From: Viscum album
Taxonomy: Eukaryota > Streptophyta > Magnoliopsida > Santalales > Viscaceae
Assembly (NCBI GenBank): GCA_963277665.1
Contig: OY728143.1
Span: 536,892,394 to 536,956,393 of the forward strand
Direction: 5' to 3'
Length of the DNA: 64,000 bases
Shown here in pieces: positions 1 through 11,293 of this stretch. The notes below the pieces were generated by a model. The model worked only from the letters and a program-made list of their open reading frames with translations. It was not told the origin of the DNA and made no database searches. The translations under genes were made by a program, and so were the position numbers. How positions within the stretch are numbered: the first letter of the stretch is position 1; every line of letters begins with the position of its first letter.

Positions 1-1134
1 AAGTTTCCAGTTTATGATAAATGTGGCAAAAGGCATGCTAGGGAATGTCTTCTGAATTCTGTAAAGTGCTACCGATGTGGTAAGATGGGAGATAAGGCTC
101 GTGATTGCACTGAAAAGGATCAAGGTGAAGGTAAGAACAAATTTGATTTACAGTTAGTGAAATGTTATAAGTGCAATGAGACGGGTCACTATGCAAATGA
201 GTGTCTGACAAAGAGCTTGAGTGATGGGGAGCAGTTAGACTACAAGCAGAAAGGGGTGGTGAAATCCTTTTCAACTACTTCAGCAGATGTCGGGCCACCA
301 AATGAAGTTGTATCAGGTACTTTGTTTGTTTTTTCAGATTATTCCATTGTGTTGTTTGATTCGGGGTCTACACATTCTTTCATCTCTAAAACCTTTTCTA
401 GCAAAATGGGAATACCATCTCAAGAAATGACTCCTGAACTTTTGGTAAAAACACCTGGTGGAAATGTTGAGGCAAAAAGAATTTATAAGAATCTTCCTAT
501 CCTTATCTGTGGAAAGAACCTACTTGCAAACCTTATTGTTCTACCTCTAGTAGAGTTTGATGTTATCCTGGGTATGGATTGGCTCTCTATTTACCATGCT
601 AAGATTGACTGTAGAGCTAAAGAAGTTTCTTTTCAGAAAGACTTTCAGTTTGTTTACAAGAATGAACCCTTACTTTTGATAACATATCAAGAGGCTAAGA
701 AACTTGTAAAAGATGGAAATGAATGTTACCTTGCACACGTCATTGAAAATAAAGTAACTGTTCAGATTAATGATGTGCCACTGGTAAATGAGTACCCTGA
801 TGTTTTTCCTGATGAGTTGCCTAGAATAATACCAGATCCGGAAGTTGAGTTTACTGTTGACATAGTTCCTGATTCTAAGACAATTTCAAAACCCCCTTAT
901 CGAATGGCAGAAATTGAACTTTTAGAGTTGAAGGAGAAATTGCAAGATTTATTAGAGAAAGGTTTCATTAGACCTAGCACATCACCATGGGGTGCTCCTG
1001 TTTTATTTGTTAAAAAGAAATATGGTTCTATGAGACTTTGCATTGATTATAGAGCCTTGAATAACATCATTGTTAAGAACAGATATCCTTTGCCTCATAT
1101 CGATGATTTGTTTGATCAGCTCCAGGGAGCTTAG
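1..1134 (+). pseudogene. E1 gag C-terminus, protease and start of reverse transcriptase
   Basis: The frame is open from base 1, so the true start is outside the window. Three nucleic-acid-binding knuckles follow one another: a damaged CGK-H-EC type (bases about 16-48), a damaged one with Lys for His (about 70-108), and an intact CX2CX4HX4C knuckle, [14 protein letters not shown], at about 163-204. Next comes an aspartic protease with active-site FDSGS (about 355-369) and the downstream [10 protein letters not shown] motif that follows it in this family. The linker ([14 protein letters not shown], then KPPYRM) leads into RT fingers with [21 protein letters not shown] and CIDYRALN. The frame ends at TAG 1132-1134 next to a T run, where the palm should continue; the shift is a mutation, since the rest of RT follows directly in another frame. 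Confidence 0.93.
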
Positions 1135-1143
1135 TTTTTTTTT

Positions 1144-2294
1144 CAAAGATTGACCTGAGATCGGGGTACCATTAGCTGAAGGTAAAGGAGGCAGATATTC
1201 TGAAGACCGCGTTTTGTATGAGATATGGCCATTATGAATTTGTAGTAATGCCTTTTGGGCTAACCAATGCACCTGCTATATTCATGGACTTAATTAATAT
1301 AATTTTCCATGAGTTCTTGGATAAGTTTGTGGTGGTTTTCATTGATGATATTTTGGTGTTTTCTAAAAGTAAAGAGGAGCATGAAAGACATTTAAAGGTT
1401 ATCTTGCAAACCTTAAAAGAAAAGAAACTGTATAGTAAATTAAGAAAGTGTGAGTTTTGGTTACAACAAATTTCTTTCCCTGGTCACATTGTTTCTAAAT
1501 ATGGAATAACTGTTGATCCTGCAAAAACAAAAGTTGTGGAAGAATGTCCAAGACCCACAAATGATACCGAGATTCGTAGCATCCTTGGTTTGGCGGGCTA
1601 TTACCGAAGGTTTGTTAGAAATTTTTCACGGTTATATAGTCCAATGACTAAGCTAACTCGGAAGGGTGTTAAGTTTATCTGGACAAAAGAATGTGATGAT
1701 TGTTTTCAGGAATTGAAAAGAAGATTGGTGAATGCTCCAGTTTTGGCACTACCTTCCAGGAATGGTGAGTTTGTTATCTACAGTGATGCTTCATTGAAAG
1801 GACTTGGTTGCGTTCTAATGCAGAATGATCGGGTAATTGCTTATTCTTCACGACAGTTGAAAACTCATGAGGTAAATTAACCTACACATGATTTGGAATT
1901 AGCTGCTGTTGTTTTTGCTTTAAAAATTTGGAGGCATCATTTGTATGGAGTAAAGTGTGAAATATATACCGATCACAAAATTTTAAAGTATATATTCACT
2001 CAGAAAGAGTTAATCATGAGACAGAGGAGATGGCTAGAATTAATCAAGGATTATGATTGTACAGTTCATTACCATCCGGGAAAAGAAAATAAAGTGGCTG
2101 ATGCTTTGAGTTGAAAAATTAATGCTTCATTAACAATGTCGCGTTTGGAACGTGATCCTTTGGTTAAGGATTTGATGAAATTTGGCATAGAAGTTGTTGG
2201 TGCAGGAAGTCCTTCTTTTTTGTTTCAGGTATCAGTGAGATCTTCTCTATCAGATATAATCAAGCAAGCACAGAAGCAAGACAGTGAGTTGTAG
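1144..2294 (+). pseudogene. E1 reverse transcriptase palm, RNase H and connection
   Basis: This continues the polyprotein in frame 3. The palm motif FSKIDL is readable from about 1143, and the catalytic box is FIDD at 1338-1349, so both aspartates survive. The thumb and connection ([16 protein letters not shown], then [14 protein letters not shown]) lead into RNase H, with the acidic residues of YSDAS, DLELAA and YTDHK all present. Three or four stops interrupt it: TAG 1173-1175 where the family has Gln, TAA 1878-1880 where it has Tyr, TGA 2112-2114 where it has Arg just after ADALS, and TAG 2292-2294 where Trp is usual. Family residues at these sites are from general knowledge of chromovirus pol. 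No further frameshift is visible. Confidence 0.93.
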
Positions 2295-3017
2295 AAAAAG
2301 GTAGAGCTGGTTCAGAAAGGTAATTTTCCAGAATTAAACATTGATAATGATTGTGTTTTGAGATTTGGGAAGAGATTGTGTGTGCCTTGTGATTCACAGT
2401 TGAAGAGAGAGTTGTTATGTGAATCTCATAGTTCTCCATTTTCAGTTCATCCAGGCAGTACTAAGATGTATAGAGATCTACGGGAGTATTACTGGTGGGA
2501 TGGAATGAAAAGAGATATTGCTGATTTTACCATGAAGTGTTTGACTTATCAGCAGGTTAAAGCAGAGCGGCAGTTACCGAAAGGGATGCTTCAGCCTTTA
2601 CCTGTGCCAGAGTGGAAATGGGAGAATATATCAATGGACTTTGTTGTTGGATTACCGAAGACATCTCGAGGTAATAATGCAATCTGGGTTATTGTTGATC
2701 GCTTGACCAAATCTGCTCATTTCCTTGCTATACGAGATACTTTATCTCTTGATCAACTTTCCCGTTTGTATCTTAAAGGGATAGTCAGGTTACATGGAGT
2801 TCCTCTCTCCATTGTATCGGATCGTGATCCCAGGTTTACTTCTAACTTTTGGAAAGGACTTCATAAGTCGTTGGGTACTAAATTAAATTTTAGTACAGCT
2901 TTTCATCCTCAATCAGATGGGCAGTCAGAACGAAAAATCCAGACATTGGAGGATATGCTACGAGCTTGTTCTATGGATTATCAGGGAAGTTGGGACCAAC
3001 ATCTTTCTTTGGTTTAA
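2295..3017 (+). pseudogene. E1 integrase, zinc-binding and catalytic domains
   Basis: Integrase inserts element cDNA into the genome. The N-terminal HHCC zinc module is present with one change: two His and the first Cys are kept, but the last Cys is Tyr (KCLTYQQVK). The catalytic core keeps the full DDE triad: Asp in SMDFVVGLP, Asp in IVSDRDPRF, and Glu in DGQSERK. The longest open stretch is 2358-3017 (219 codons), but homology in the same frame reaches back to the preceding stop. It ends at TAA 3015-3017, where the family normally has Glu before FAYNN. The catalytic core therefore looks intact, but it could not be made as a full protein. Confidence 0.93.
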
Positions 3018-3677
3018 TTTTCATATAATAACATTTTTCATTCCAGTATACAGATGGCACCATTTCAGGCATTATATGAGAAGCGTTGTCGAAATCCATC
3101 TTTCTAGGATGAAGTGGGTGAAAGGAAGTTGATGGGACCAGAATTGGTAGAAGAGATGGCAGAAAAAGTTCAGCTGATTCAGAAACACATGATATCAGCT
3201 CAGAGCAGGCAGAAGCGTTATGCGGATAACCGAAGGAAGGATCTATATTTCAAGGTAGGTGATCATATTTTTCTCAAGGTTTCTCCATGGAAAAGTGTGA
3301 TGAGAATTGGTAAGAAAGGAAAGTTGAGTCCAAGGTTCATTGGACAATATGAAATTCTGGAGAGAGTTGGATCAGTTGCATACCGAGTGGCTTTACCTCC
3401 GATTTTATCTCAGGTACACAATGTTTTTCACGTTTCGATGTTGAGAAAGTATATGCCAGATCCATCTCATGTTTTGAGTCCAGAAGTAGTTTAGCACGAA
3501 GAGAACCTATCTTATGGGGAACAACCGGTCCAGATTCTTGACCATAGGGAGCAAGTGTTACGGAATAAGGTGATTAAGCAGGTAAGGGTTTTGTGGAAAA
3601 ACCACTTGATGGAAGAGGCAACATGGGAATCTGAAAATGCAATGAGGGATAAGTACCCCCATTTATTTGATAAGTAA
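3018..3677 (+). pseudogene. E1 integrase C-terminus and chromodomain
   Basis: In the same frame after the integrase stop, the end of the core can be read (YNNIFHSSIQMAPFQALYE), then TAG 3105-3107 where Trp is expected, then an open stretch 3108-3491 containing DEVGERKLMGPELV and the GPY/F-type module (LSPRFIGQYEILERVG, then VHNVFHVSMLRKYMPDPSHVL). TAG 3492-3494 interrupts it. The chromodomain follows: QPVQILDHREQVLRNK, then VRVLWKNHLMEEATWE and a YPHLF end, with a final TAA at 3675-3677. Chromodomains of this class are thought to steer integration to heterochromatin. The order and the YPHLF ending match Tekay/Del chromoviruses. Confidence 0.9.
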
Positions 3678-3702
3678 ATAAATTGCGGGGACGCAATTTT
3701 CT

Positions 3703-3716
3703 AAAGAGGGGAAGGA
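3703..3716 (+). promoter_or_regulatory. E1 polypurine tract (plus-strand primer)
   Basis: A purine-rich run (AAAGAGGGGAAGGA) lies directly before the TGTAAC start of the LTR and 25 bases after the chromodomain stop. This is the normal place for the primer of plus-strand DNA synthesis. The preceding GCGGGGACGCAATTTT is also a familiar feature of the end of chromovirus internal regions. Confidence 0.88.
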
Positions 3717-4667
3717 TGTAACATCCCAAGTAAGTAATGAATAATAGATATTTTTACCTATTTCTATTAATGAATTAGATAGTGTTTTAGAGGCTTAAAA
3801 TGAAAATAAATACAATCATATGCATAGAATACACTAATATTCTTAAAAGATTGTTTTACTGCCTTATGATGGAAAAACATTTTTAAATCTATCTTTTGAA
3901 AATTTTATAAGCTATGTTTGTCAAAATAATCTTATTCTTTATGATTGGGACATCAAAATTTACTTTGTGTGAATGTTTGGTATTTTTCTGACAATGTTCA
4001 TTTTTAAATGAATAGTGAAAAATACTGCATTTTACATCAAAATTGATTTTTAATCTAATTTATTTATATGATTAGATTATCTTTTGAATTGGTTTTGAAG
4101 TTAAATTAGAATATATTTTTACTATTTAATCCAACGGTGGTCATTGGAATCAATTTCACTTTGAAATTGGACTTAAACTGGTGTCAATCTTTTGATACTT
4201 ATTGTTTTATAAAAACACGCTATTTGCTCAGACAACGGGAATTAATTATTAAATTAATTAATGTGACTTAAATATATTGAATTTTGTAAAATAGACTTCA
4301 TTTTTGAATTCGTAATATCAAATATAGCTTAGGGTGAATTTTTGGTAATTTTCTGAAAAACTTCAATTTTTGATGAATAGTGAAACCACTAAGTGGTAGT
4401 TTAAGAAACTGATTTTTCGTTTAAATGAGACTTTGCCACCTTTTTGTTTTGAATTTCAAAAGTCCGACATATATGGTTGTCATTAAGAAGTAAAATGTGG
4501 TTCAATGGGATTAAAATAATTTTTTGGTGAATAGTCACTTATTAAGTTTTTAATCGTGATTAGTGGTAATTAGTGTAGTTTAAGGTAAAAATAATGCTTT
4601 AATAAAATGAGATGAGCTTGACACATGTCCTACCCTAATTGGTTGTGTCATGGCCGACCAAGAAAAG

Positions 4668-4694
4668 CCATGGGTCAACTTGGGGACCCCATGG
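4668..4694. repeat. inverted repeat in U3 of LTR A1
   Basis: CCATGGGTC and GACCCCATGG are near-perfect inverted arms separated by eight bases, about 450 bp upstream of the TATA box. It could fold as a hairpin or bind a dimeric factor. Function is unknown. Confidence 0.6.
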
Positions 4695-5136
4695 ATCCAC
4701 ATTGGTTGGGAAATGACATAAATAACTTTTTATTAAATGTTAAAGTAAAAATGACACAAACAAGAAATGTTTTACTAAAACAATTTTTACATGGGGTTAT
4801 ACAAGTCAGATTTTTGATTATAAATATTCATTGGAAAGATAAACATATTTCCTACATGATAGTAATTTTTTTATAATTTTATACTTTAAATAAGTTAAAT
4901 TATTTATGACATCATGATGATGCAGCGATGACCTCATTATTTAACGATTTAAATAAAATGGAAAGATAATGAAAAATATAAAACCTACACATGGCCAAAA
5001 CCAATTGTATGAGTGTATTTATAATACTTATCACCTTATCATCTAATTATAGAAATGGGGGACCTTTTGAATCTGAAACTCTTTTCAAAATAAAGTAACT
5101 TATCTTTACTTTCCAAAAGTGCCCCTCCTCTCCTCT

Positions 5137-5145
5137 TATAAAAGG
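5137..5145 (+). promoter_or_regulatory. TATA box of LTR A1
   Basis: TATAAAAGG is followed by a pyrimidine-rich leader (CCCCCACCTCTACCTC and on). The same arrangement recurs in LTRs A2 and A3 and, in weaker form, in E2. The U3/R boundary is expected 25-35 bp downstream. Promoter strength cannot be judged from sequence. Confidence 0.8.
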
Positions 5146-7744
5146 CCCCCACCTCTACCTCATTTCACACACTCCTCAAGCCTTTGGCTCGGCCAAACCC
5201 TGCCCATTTACTCTCTCCACATCCCTCTCCAAATCCTAGAGGATTCCCTTTGGGAATAATCCTTTCAAAGGAATCCTTTAGGCTCAACTCAAAAGGAGTT
5301 ACACTTTTAAAGGTAATTCATTCTCTCATGTTCATTTGTTTTATTTTGCTTCTCCAACCCCCTAAAGTCTTTTTATTTACTTCTTTTGTAACAATACCAG
5401 TATCATAAATATACTAGGATGTTGTTATAAGATTTATTTGAGCTACACTCTCACACAACTACATCAAATGGTTAAAGAACATACAGTTTCCGTGGATGGC
5501 GAAATTCTGCCTCCCGAAACGATGATTGTTCAATACTCATTTAACACCTTCAAAGGTGGCCATTATGATGTCACTATTTTTATATATGATATATGATATG
5601 TTTATGTTTTCCTTAAGCTACTGTTGTTTTCATTTTGGTCATACCTTTATGGTTTCTATTATGGGTAAACACGATATCTTCATTTTAGGAAGTGCGGACT
5701 ACCGCCCCCTGAAAGTGATTTGATTCGTTAGTACCATATGTGGGATGTGTAAAGGATAAAGTTAATGATATTATATATGTTATTATACTGGAATTATAAT
5801 ATACTCTTATATCATTATGATTCTATTCCATAAAATACGAAATAGAAATGGAAGTAGTGTTCATGCGTACGTACGGCTTACCGTCTCCATGAACGGTGCA
5901 TTTCATTTCTTACCTCTAAATGTGATGTAATATTATAAATACATGTATATGATGAATATATATGATATATATGTTATCCAAATCATTAATATCATTCTGG
6001 ATATAACGAACCTTTGACCAAATTAACAACATGTAAGTGTAAGAAGTCTATTTTTGACCTAAGAACCAAATACTGACAAAATGAACATTATTAACTTAAA
6101 TGATTACATGATGTTCATAACATGGTATAAAAGGAATAATGAACTTGAAAAAGGTTCATAAGAAAGTAGAGATTAACTCATGTTTATTATTCAGGAGATT
6201 AAAGAACGGTCGGGTCAAGTCAGATACGAGGTATGGGACTTTGTCTCAATCTCCTTTCATTGAGGCATATTTTGTTTTATACACTACTTTCTTTTATATG
6301 GTGCATAAACCCCTTTGACTTTTACGTTTATTTGAAAGGAATATTTTTTATACGAAGCGTTTACTAAACGACAAAAGGGAATGTTTTTGTCGTACGTATG
6401 TGGCAACAATGACTTCTCCGCCATCGTGACCGTTATTTGAGTTTCGGCTTCCTCTACAAGCCATACCTTCTTTTTAAAAGAAAAATAAATACCATGTTTT
6501 ACTTTTATTTTATTTTGGTATTGAAAATGGTTTTCACAATGTTTTTTGTGTTGTATTGAAATCTTGTGATTGAAATGTGGAAATGTTATGTTTCTTTTAT
6601 GCATGTTTTATGTGATACGATTATGTTATGGTTATTTGGAATTATTATGAAGACGGGTGGTTCCATGATAAACTAAGGGTGGGTGAGCCCGATATAGCTC
6701 TCCAATGCATTGGGTAACGCGAAGGAGTGAAACGTTAAGGTTTCTCCGAAGAGATTTTAGGGAATATACTGTGATGGGTATTTCAAACGTAACCAAGAGG
6801 GTTACTCCCTACGTAAGAATGTTATGAATGCCTCAAGTTACCTTTATGTCTTATGATTTCTATGATTTATTCATGATTTGATGAGGTATGTTAAAGTACT
6901 TATGTTTTATGGGTAAAGTATGATCTCATCCTTATGTATATATGTACCCATGTTTCCTTTCCATATTTTTATATCCCTTACTGAGCTTTTTATGCTCATT
7001 CCAAGTTTTTTTGAAATGTTTTTCACAGGTCAAGGGAAAGGTACATGATATGATGATAGTGTCAAGGAAATGTCAAGAATGAATCCATGTTTTATTTTAA
7101 ATATGTTTCCATTGATGGGAATGAAGAATACTATCTTTATGTAACCACATTGTTTATATGTGGAATGTAATGAAAATTTTATGATCTAATTCTCTAAAAC
7201 TCTAAACCCGAAAATATCCTCAATGTGTAATCTTGTAATAAATCAAGATTAAGTAAGGTTTAAGGCTGGGGCCTTATAATTGGAACCAATTTAGTACTGA
7301 ATTTTGATTTAAAAATATTTCAAACTTTGGAACATTTTCTCTTTAAAAACCCATTTCTCGTCACATTTGTGAGATTATTTTTAAATTAAAATTATTAACT
7401 ATGATATATGGAATATTGAAAAAAGTATAAAATATTTGTAATAAAAAAAAATATATGATCTAATAATTTAATCTTATTTTTTTGGCCAAAATGAATTGTA
7501 AATATAGTAACAAATATTTACAGCCGTTAAGGTAAAAATGGGTTTTTTCAGGGGGTGGGGGTTGAACAAAAATAATAATTGTTAAAAATAAACTAAATAA
7601 TTTCAAAAATCCATTTTATGGTAATATATTTACCTTATCTCATTTATTATCTCTAATGGTCTATTATTGAATCCTTATGACATTGAAAAAATGTTGGAGG
7701 AATTCTTTCTTTCATTAAATTATAAGTATGGCACTCAACTCACA

Positions 7745-7753
7745 TATAAAAGG
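7745..7753 (+). promoter_or_regulatory. TATA box of LTR A2
   Basis: TATAAAAGG is followed by ACACCCATTGTCCTCTC and further pyrimidine-rich leader, aligned with the TATA region of LTR A1. Confidence 0.75.
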
Positions 7754-8167
7754 ACACCCATTGTCCTCTCTTATTCACACCTTAAAAACCTTATGGTATT
7801 CCAAGACCAGTTCAAATAAATTAGAAAATTCACTCCTCTAATGCTTAAATAATTATTTTGGAGAACAAATCCAACAAAGAAATGATATTTTTTTGAAAAC
7901 ATAAGGAGGATACCCGAAGAAGAGGTAATGTTCATCAACATGTCTTTTTCCACCACATCCTCCAATTATAATTATACTATGATGAAATAATAAAATAAAT
8001 AAATATCATATAATGAGTTGTTTTTTAAAGTTAATTACCTACAAAAACCTCTACTTCCATCAAATGGGGTGTGAGATCATTATCGTGTGTACGATGGATT
8101 ACCACCATGCTAACCAATGTTATTCTTTTTTTAATTATCACCTCTCACAATTGGGTCTGATGATTAA

Positions 8168-8204
8168 AATAATATATATATATATATATATGATATATAT
8201 ATCA
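8168..8204. repeat. (TA)n microsatellite in LTR A2
   Basis: An alternating TA run with one interruption (GATATATATATC forms a small palindrome). A similar TA run sits at the matching place of the inverted LTR A3 near 43410, so it is an old part of this LTR subfamily and not a recent expansion only. Confidence 0.85.
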
Positions 8205-10265
8205 TAATTATATGTAAATTGTAATTATAAAAATATATATCATTTTTACTTTCCATTCTATAGGGGGTACGATAATGTCGCTGGTGTGTCTGCTGAACAA
8301 CCACCTCCCAGAGCGATGTAATTAATTTCTACAAACACTTTATATGAAAGATAATAAGGTTAAATATATGTTACATTCATGAATCATTTTATATATTAAT
8401 TAAATATTAAATATTCTTAAAATACAATATATTGTTTTATTTTTTTCCTTTTTTTCATTGAAAGAAGATAACGTCGTCATGTACATGCAAACTATCATCT
8501 TCACGAAGTGATGTGAACCTATTTTCATCACCACAACACATGGATGATATGTATAATTATATCTAAAGAAATAATATGGTATATATAATAATATTATAAT
8601 TATCTGAATATAATATATTACTCATCTTCTTTCCATAATGATGTTTGAATAATGGAAGCGTTAATTTTGCATACGAATGCCCTACCATAACCAAGATCAT
8701 AAAAAACTTTATTTATCAAAACTATATTTCATGATTGATATTAAAATTATACTTGATGTGTAAATATTATAATTATTCATTTATTATTATTATAGAGATT
8801 ATGGAACCATGAACAATGTAAAAGGATAAAAAAACTCAAAACATACAAGAAAAATAAATAAGTTATTACCTTAAACACGATTTTTGCAAGAAATTTTTAA
8901 CAAATGTTTAATAAATGGTCCTAAGTAAATAATAAATGGTATGATATATATAAATATTTATATTAAATATATTTACAATAAAAATATATTTTTTATTCCC
9001 AAGTTTCAAATGTGTATGAAGAATTAAAGACTTATGGTATGAGATTTCTACTTTCAGTTATTTCTGGGAGACATACGAAATTAACCATTCATTTATTTTT
9101 TGTGGTATATATACTTCGAAATTGACAAATTATATCTTGAAAAAAATTATTTTCCTTTTATTTAATGTTTCATGTGATTTTTTTCTTTATTGGGGATTAT
9201 GATTCAAAATATTACTACAACTACAAGGGATTTCTGTCTCACCATTTTTTCTTCATTAAGACATATTCCATATTCACAACTTATTTTTTTTGGTGAATAT
9301 AATTCCTCTTTGACATGTTATATCCCAAATCTAAATCATTTAATGATATTCTTAATTTTATTTAATATTATTTTTTCAGGGGGATTATGATTCAAATTTA
9401 CCAAAGTGGTAATAGTTTTATTGCAGAATCTCATCATTTATAAGGATTGTTTATGATTATTACTCTAATAATAATATATTAGGATATATAACTCAATAAA
9501 CTCATCCATTTTGTTATACTATTTATATTCATGAAATTTCCAGGTAATTGTACCATTTTACACTATTTATTACTCAAAATAAGTGATAAAATATTTTTAT
9601 GTGAATCCAAATTTATTTACCATGTTTTTTGAAAACCCATTTTTCTTCCAAAAGAATGGTTTATAAAAAAATATTTTTAAAAATATTTTATCATTCTCAA
9701 GAGAATTTAATAAAGAAATTTTTACCCAATTTGTACTTTTTAATTTTTTCTAAAAGGAGTCTTCATGACATTTTCTATATAATTCCCGATTGGATCTTAC
9801 TAAAATGTTAAACAAATCTTTGTTTTAATTGTATGAAATTAAAAAAACTTCCCTCTATCATGAACATTATTTTATTTGAAGCTTAATTTATATGTTTTTA
9901 ATATTATTTTATGGAAAAGTATTTTTAAGATTTTTTATGTTTTAAAAAGTGTTTTTAAATCGTGAAATAAAATTTTATTGAATAACTATTTAAAGATTTT
10001 AAATATTCCTTTATAATATTTCATTCATATTTTCAAAGAAAATGATTCAGAAAAATGCATTATGAGTTTTTAGTTTCAAAAAGTGATTATCAAAGAAATG
10101 TTAAATTCATAAAGAAACATTCCAAGTGATTTTTATTTCAAAATCATTCTCCATATAACATGAAATAATTTTAGGTTAGTTGTTATTTATTTTGGATATG
10201 ATCCAAGGATACAAATTTTATTATTTATCTAAAATATTTTTTGTTTATGATAACATGATGTTTAT

Positions 10266-10460
10266 GAAACCCATTCCTCTTCCACGTGTTATACTATGAT
10301 ACAATTCATACGAAACCCACTTATTCTCCAATGGTTATGCTATGACGAGATGATGAAATGATTATGAAACCTGTCTCTTTTACATAGGTTATGATATGAT
10401 GAAATGTTTAGGAATCCCATTTCATTTCAATGGTTATGATATGAGAAATGTTTTATGAGA
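10266..10460 (+). repeat. degenerate 46-54 bp tandem repeat in LTR A2
   Basis: Four units begin GAAACCCATT, GAAACCCACT, GAAACCTGTC and GAATCCCATT at 10266, 10312, 10366 and 10412, each followed by a T-rich stretch and a GGTTATGATATGA-like end. The same units occur inverted in LTR A3 (about 41780-41950), and single units occur in the E2 LTRs near 29740 and 34516. Confidence 0.75.
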
Positions 10461-11281
10461 TTATGGAACACATATGTGTTATTTTAATTATTTTAAGGCT
10501 GATACCTATATCTCCATCCAATGCATTGGGTAATTATAAATGTTCTATGAGATCAGAGGTTACATGATTGGTTATCCTAGGTATAAAAATAAGGGCACAT
10601 GGGTATTTAGCCCAAGCCAAATAAATAGGGTCCATGGGTTCTTAGCTCAAGCTCAATGAAGCTACATGGTTCATTATCCCAATATTAACATGTTATAAAT
10701 ATCTTGGTTGGTAGCCTTGAAATAATTTTTCATATTATTTTGTGTTTTCCACACATCTATGTCTTTTGGAAATGCTATGATCTCATGGATGTTGTTCTCT
10801 GTTTACTTATGATTCATGTCTTATGAATATCCAATACTTATGTCATCAATCAAGATTATGATCTTTGATATATAAGGAATGGATTTAAAATGTAATTCAC
10901 ATATTCTAATACCCTCATGTTCATGTTATAATTACACATCTCCCTTTTTTATCCTTACAAATAAGCTTATCTCACACTTTTAGATGTTTCTATTTCCCCA
11001 GTTATAAATAAATATTTTATTTATGGTATGTATGTGAATAGTATGAAAGGGGAAGATACTTATGGGAAATGTTGAATATATTTCACCAAATTATAATATT
11101 GTGTACCTAGTCTCCATATATGCTAAACTGTAAATGTCATTAGGTGTATGTTTGGGAAATGTGTTAAATATCATTCCAAAAATATGTAATACCTATTTAT
11201 GAAAATCCTGGCAACCTATTGGTTTCTTCAATTCATGGTTTCATAACACTAATCCCTTATGAAATATTTCTTTACAGGACG

Positions 11282-11293
11282 TGGTCTCAGGTG
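11282..11293 (+). promoter_or_regulatory. degenerate primer-binding site after LTR A2
   Basis: TGGTCTCAGGTG starts five bases after the TTTACA end of LTR A2. It agrees with the initiator-Met type site TGGTATCAGAGC at eight or nine of twelve places. The position fits a 5' LTR. The match is partial, so the call is moderate. Confidence 0.5.

Larger units (their letters stand above)
1..7278 (+). mobile_element. E1: Ty3/gypsy chromovirus (Tekay-like), 3' part with 3' LTR
   Basis: The order is gag zinc knuckles, protease, RT, RNase H, integrase, chromodomain, purine tract and LTR, which defines a Ty3/gypsy chromovirus. The 5' LTR and most of gag lie left of the window. The polyprotein starts in one frame and changes frame once near a run of nine T at 1135-1143; after that it can be followed in a single frame to 3677, broken only by substitution-type stops. 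The pol-to-LTR join is typical: a purine-rich stretch ends at 3716 and TGTAACATCCC begins at 3717. Placement in Tekay/Del is inferred from chromodomain and LTR style, not from a phylogeny. This is the least decayed of the four elements, yet it is clearly non-autonomous. Confidence 0.95.
3717..7278 (+). repeat. LTR A1 (3' LTR of E1)
   Basis: The LTR starts TGTAACATCCC after the purine tract. Its right end is placed at GGGGCCTTATA (7278), read as a decayed form of the usual ...GTTACA end; this end is less certain than the start. U3 is about 1.4 kb and AT-rich. A TATA box at 5137 is followed by a CT-rich leader. The region downstream holds three copies of a small hairpin motif about 180-205 bp apart (near 5484, 5690 and 5874). 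A CCAATGCATTGGGTAA block near 6700 is shared with LTRs A2 and A3. Short ORFs inside it (for example 4625-4876 and 5184-5408) have no recognisable product. No partner LTR is in the window. Confidence 0.85.
7279..11276 (+). repeat. LTR A2, 5'-truncated family A LTR
   Basis: It lies directly after LTR A1 and shares its landmarks in order: TATAAAAGG with CT-rich leader (7745), hairpin motifs near 8090, 8275, 8480 and 8670, a block of degenerate 46-54 bp repeats (10266-10460), CCAATGCATTGGGTAAT near 10520, and an ATTATGATCTTTGATATATA block near 10857 shared with LTR A3. Only about 470 bp of U3 remain before TATA, against 1.4 kb in A1, so the start is missing. The end is placed at TTTACA (11276), just before a primer-binding-site-like sequence, so this acts as a 5' LTR of the downstream non-coding element. 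The short ORFs in it are not genes. Confidence 0.72.

Noticed and set aside
1128..1144. Programmed frameshift between gag-protease and RT in E1
   Set aside because: It lies inside the RT palm, not at a domain border, next to a T9 run and stops; a mutation is the simpler explanation.
6284..6604. 106-codon minus-strand frame, the longest non-pol frame
   Set aside because: Inside LTR A1, antisense to the element and not kept in A2 or A3.
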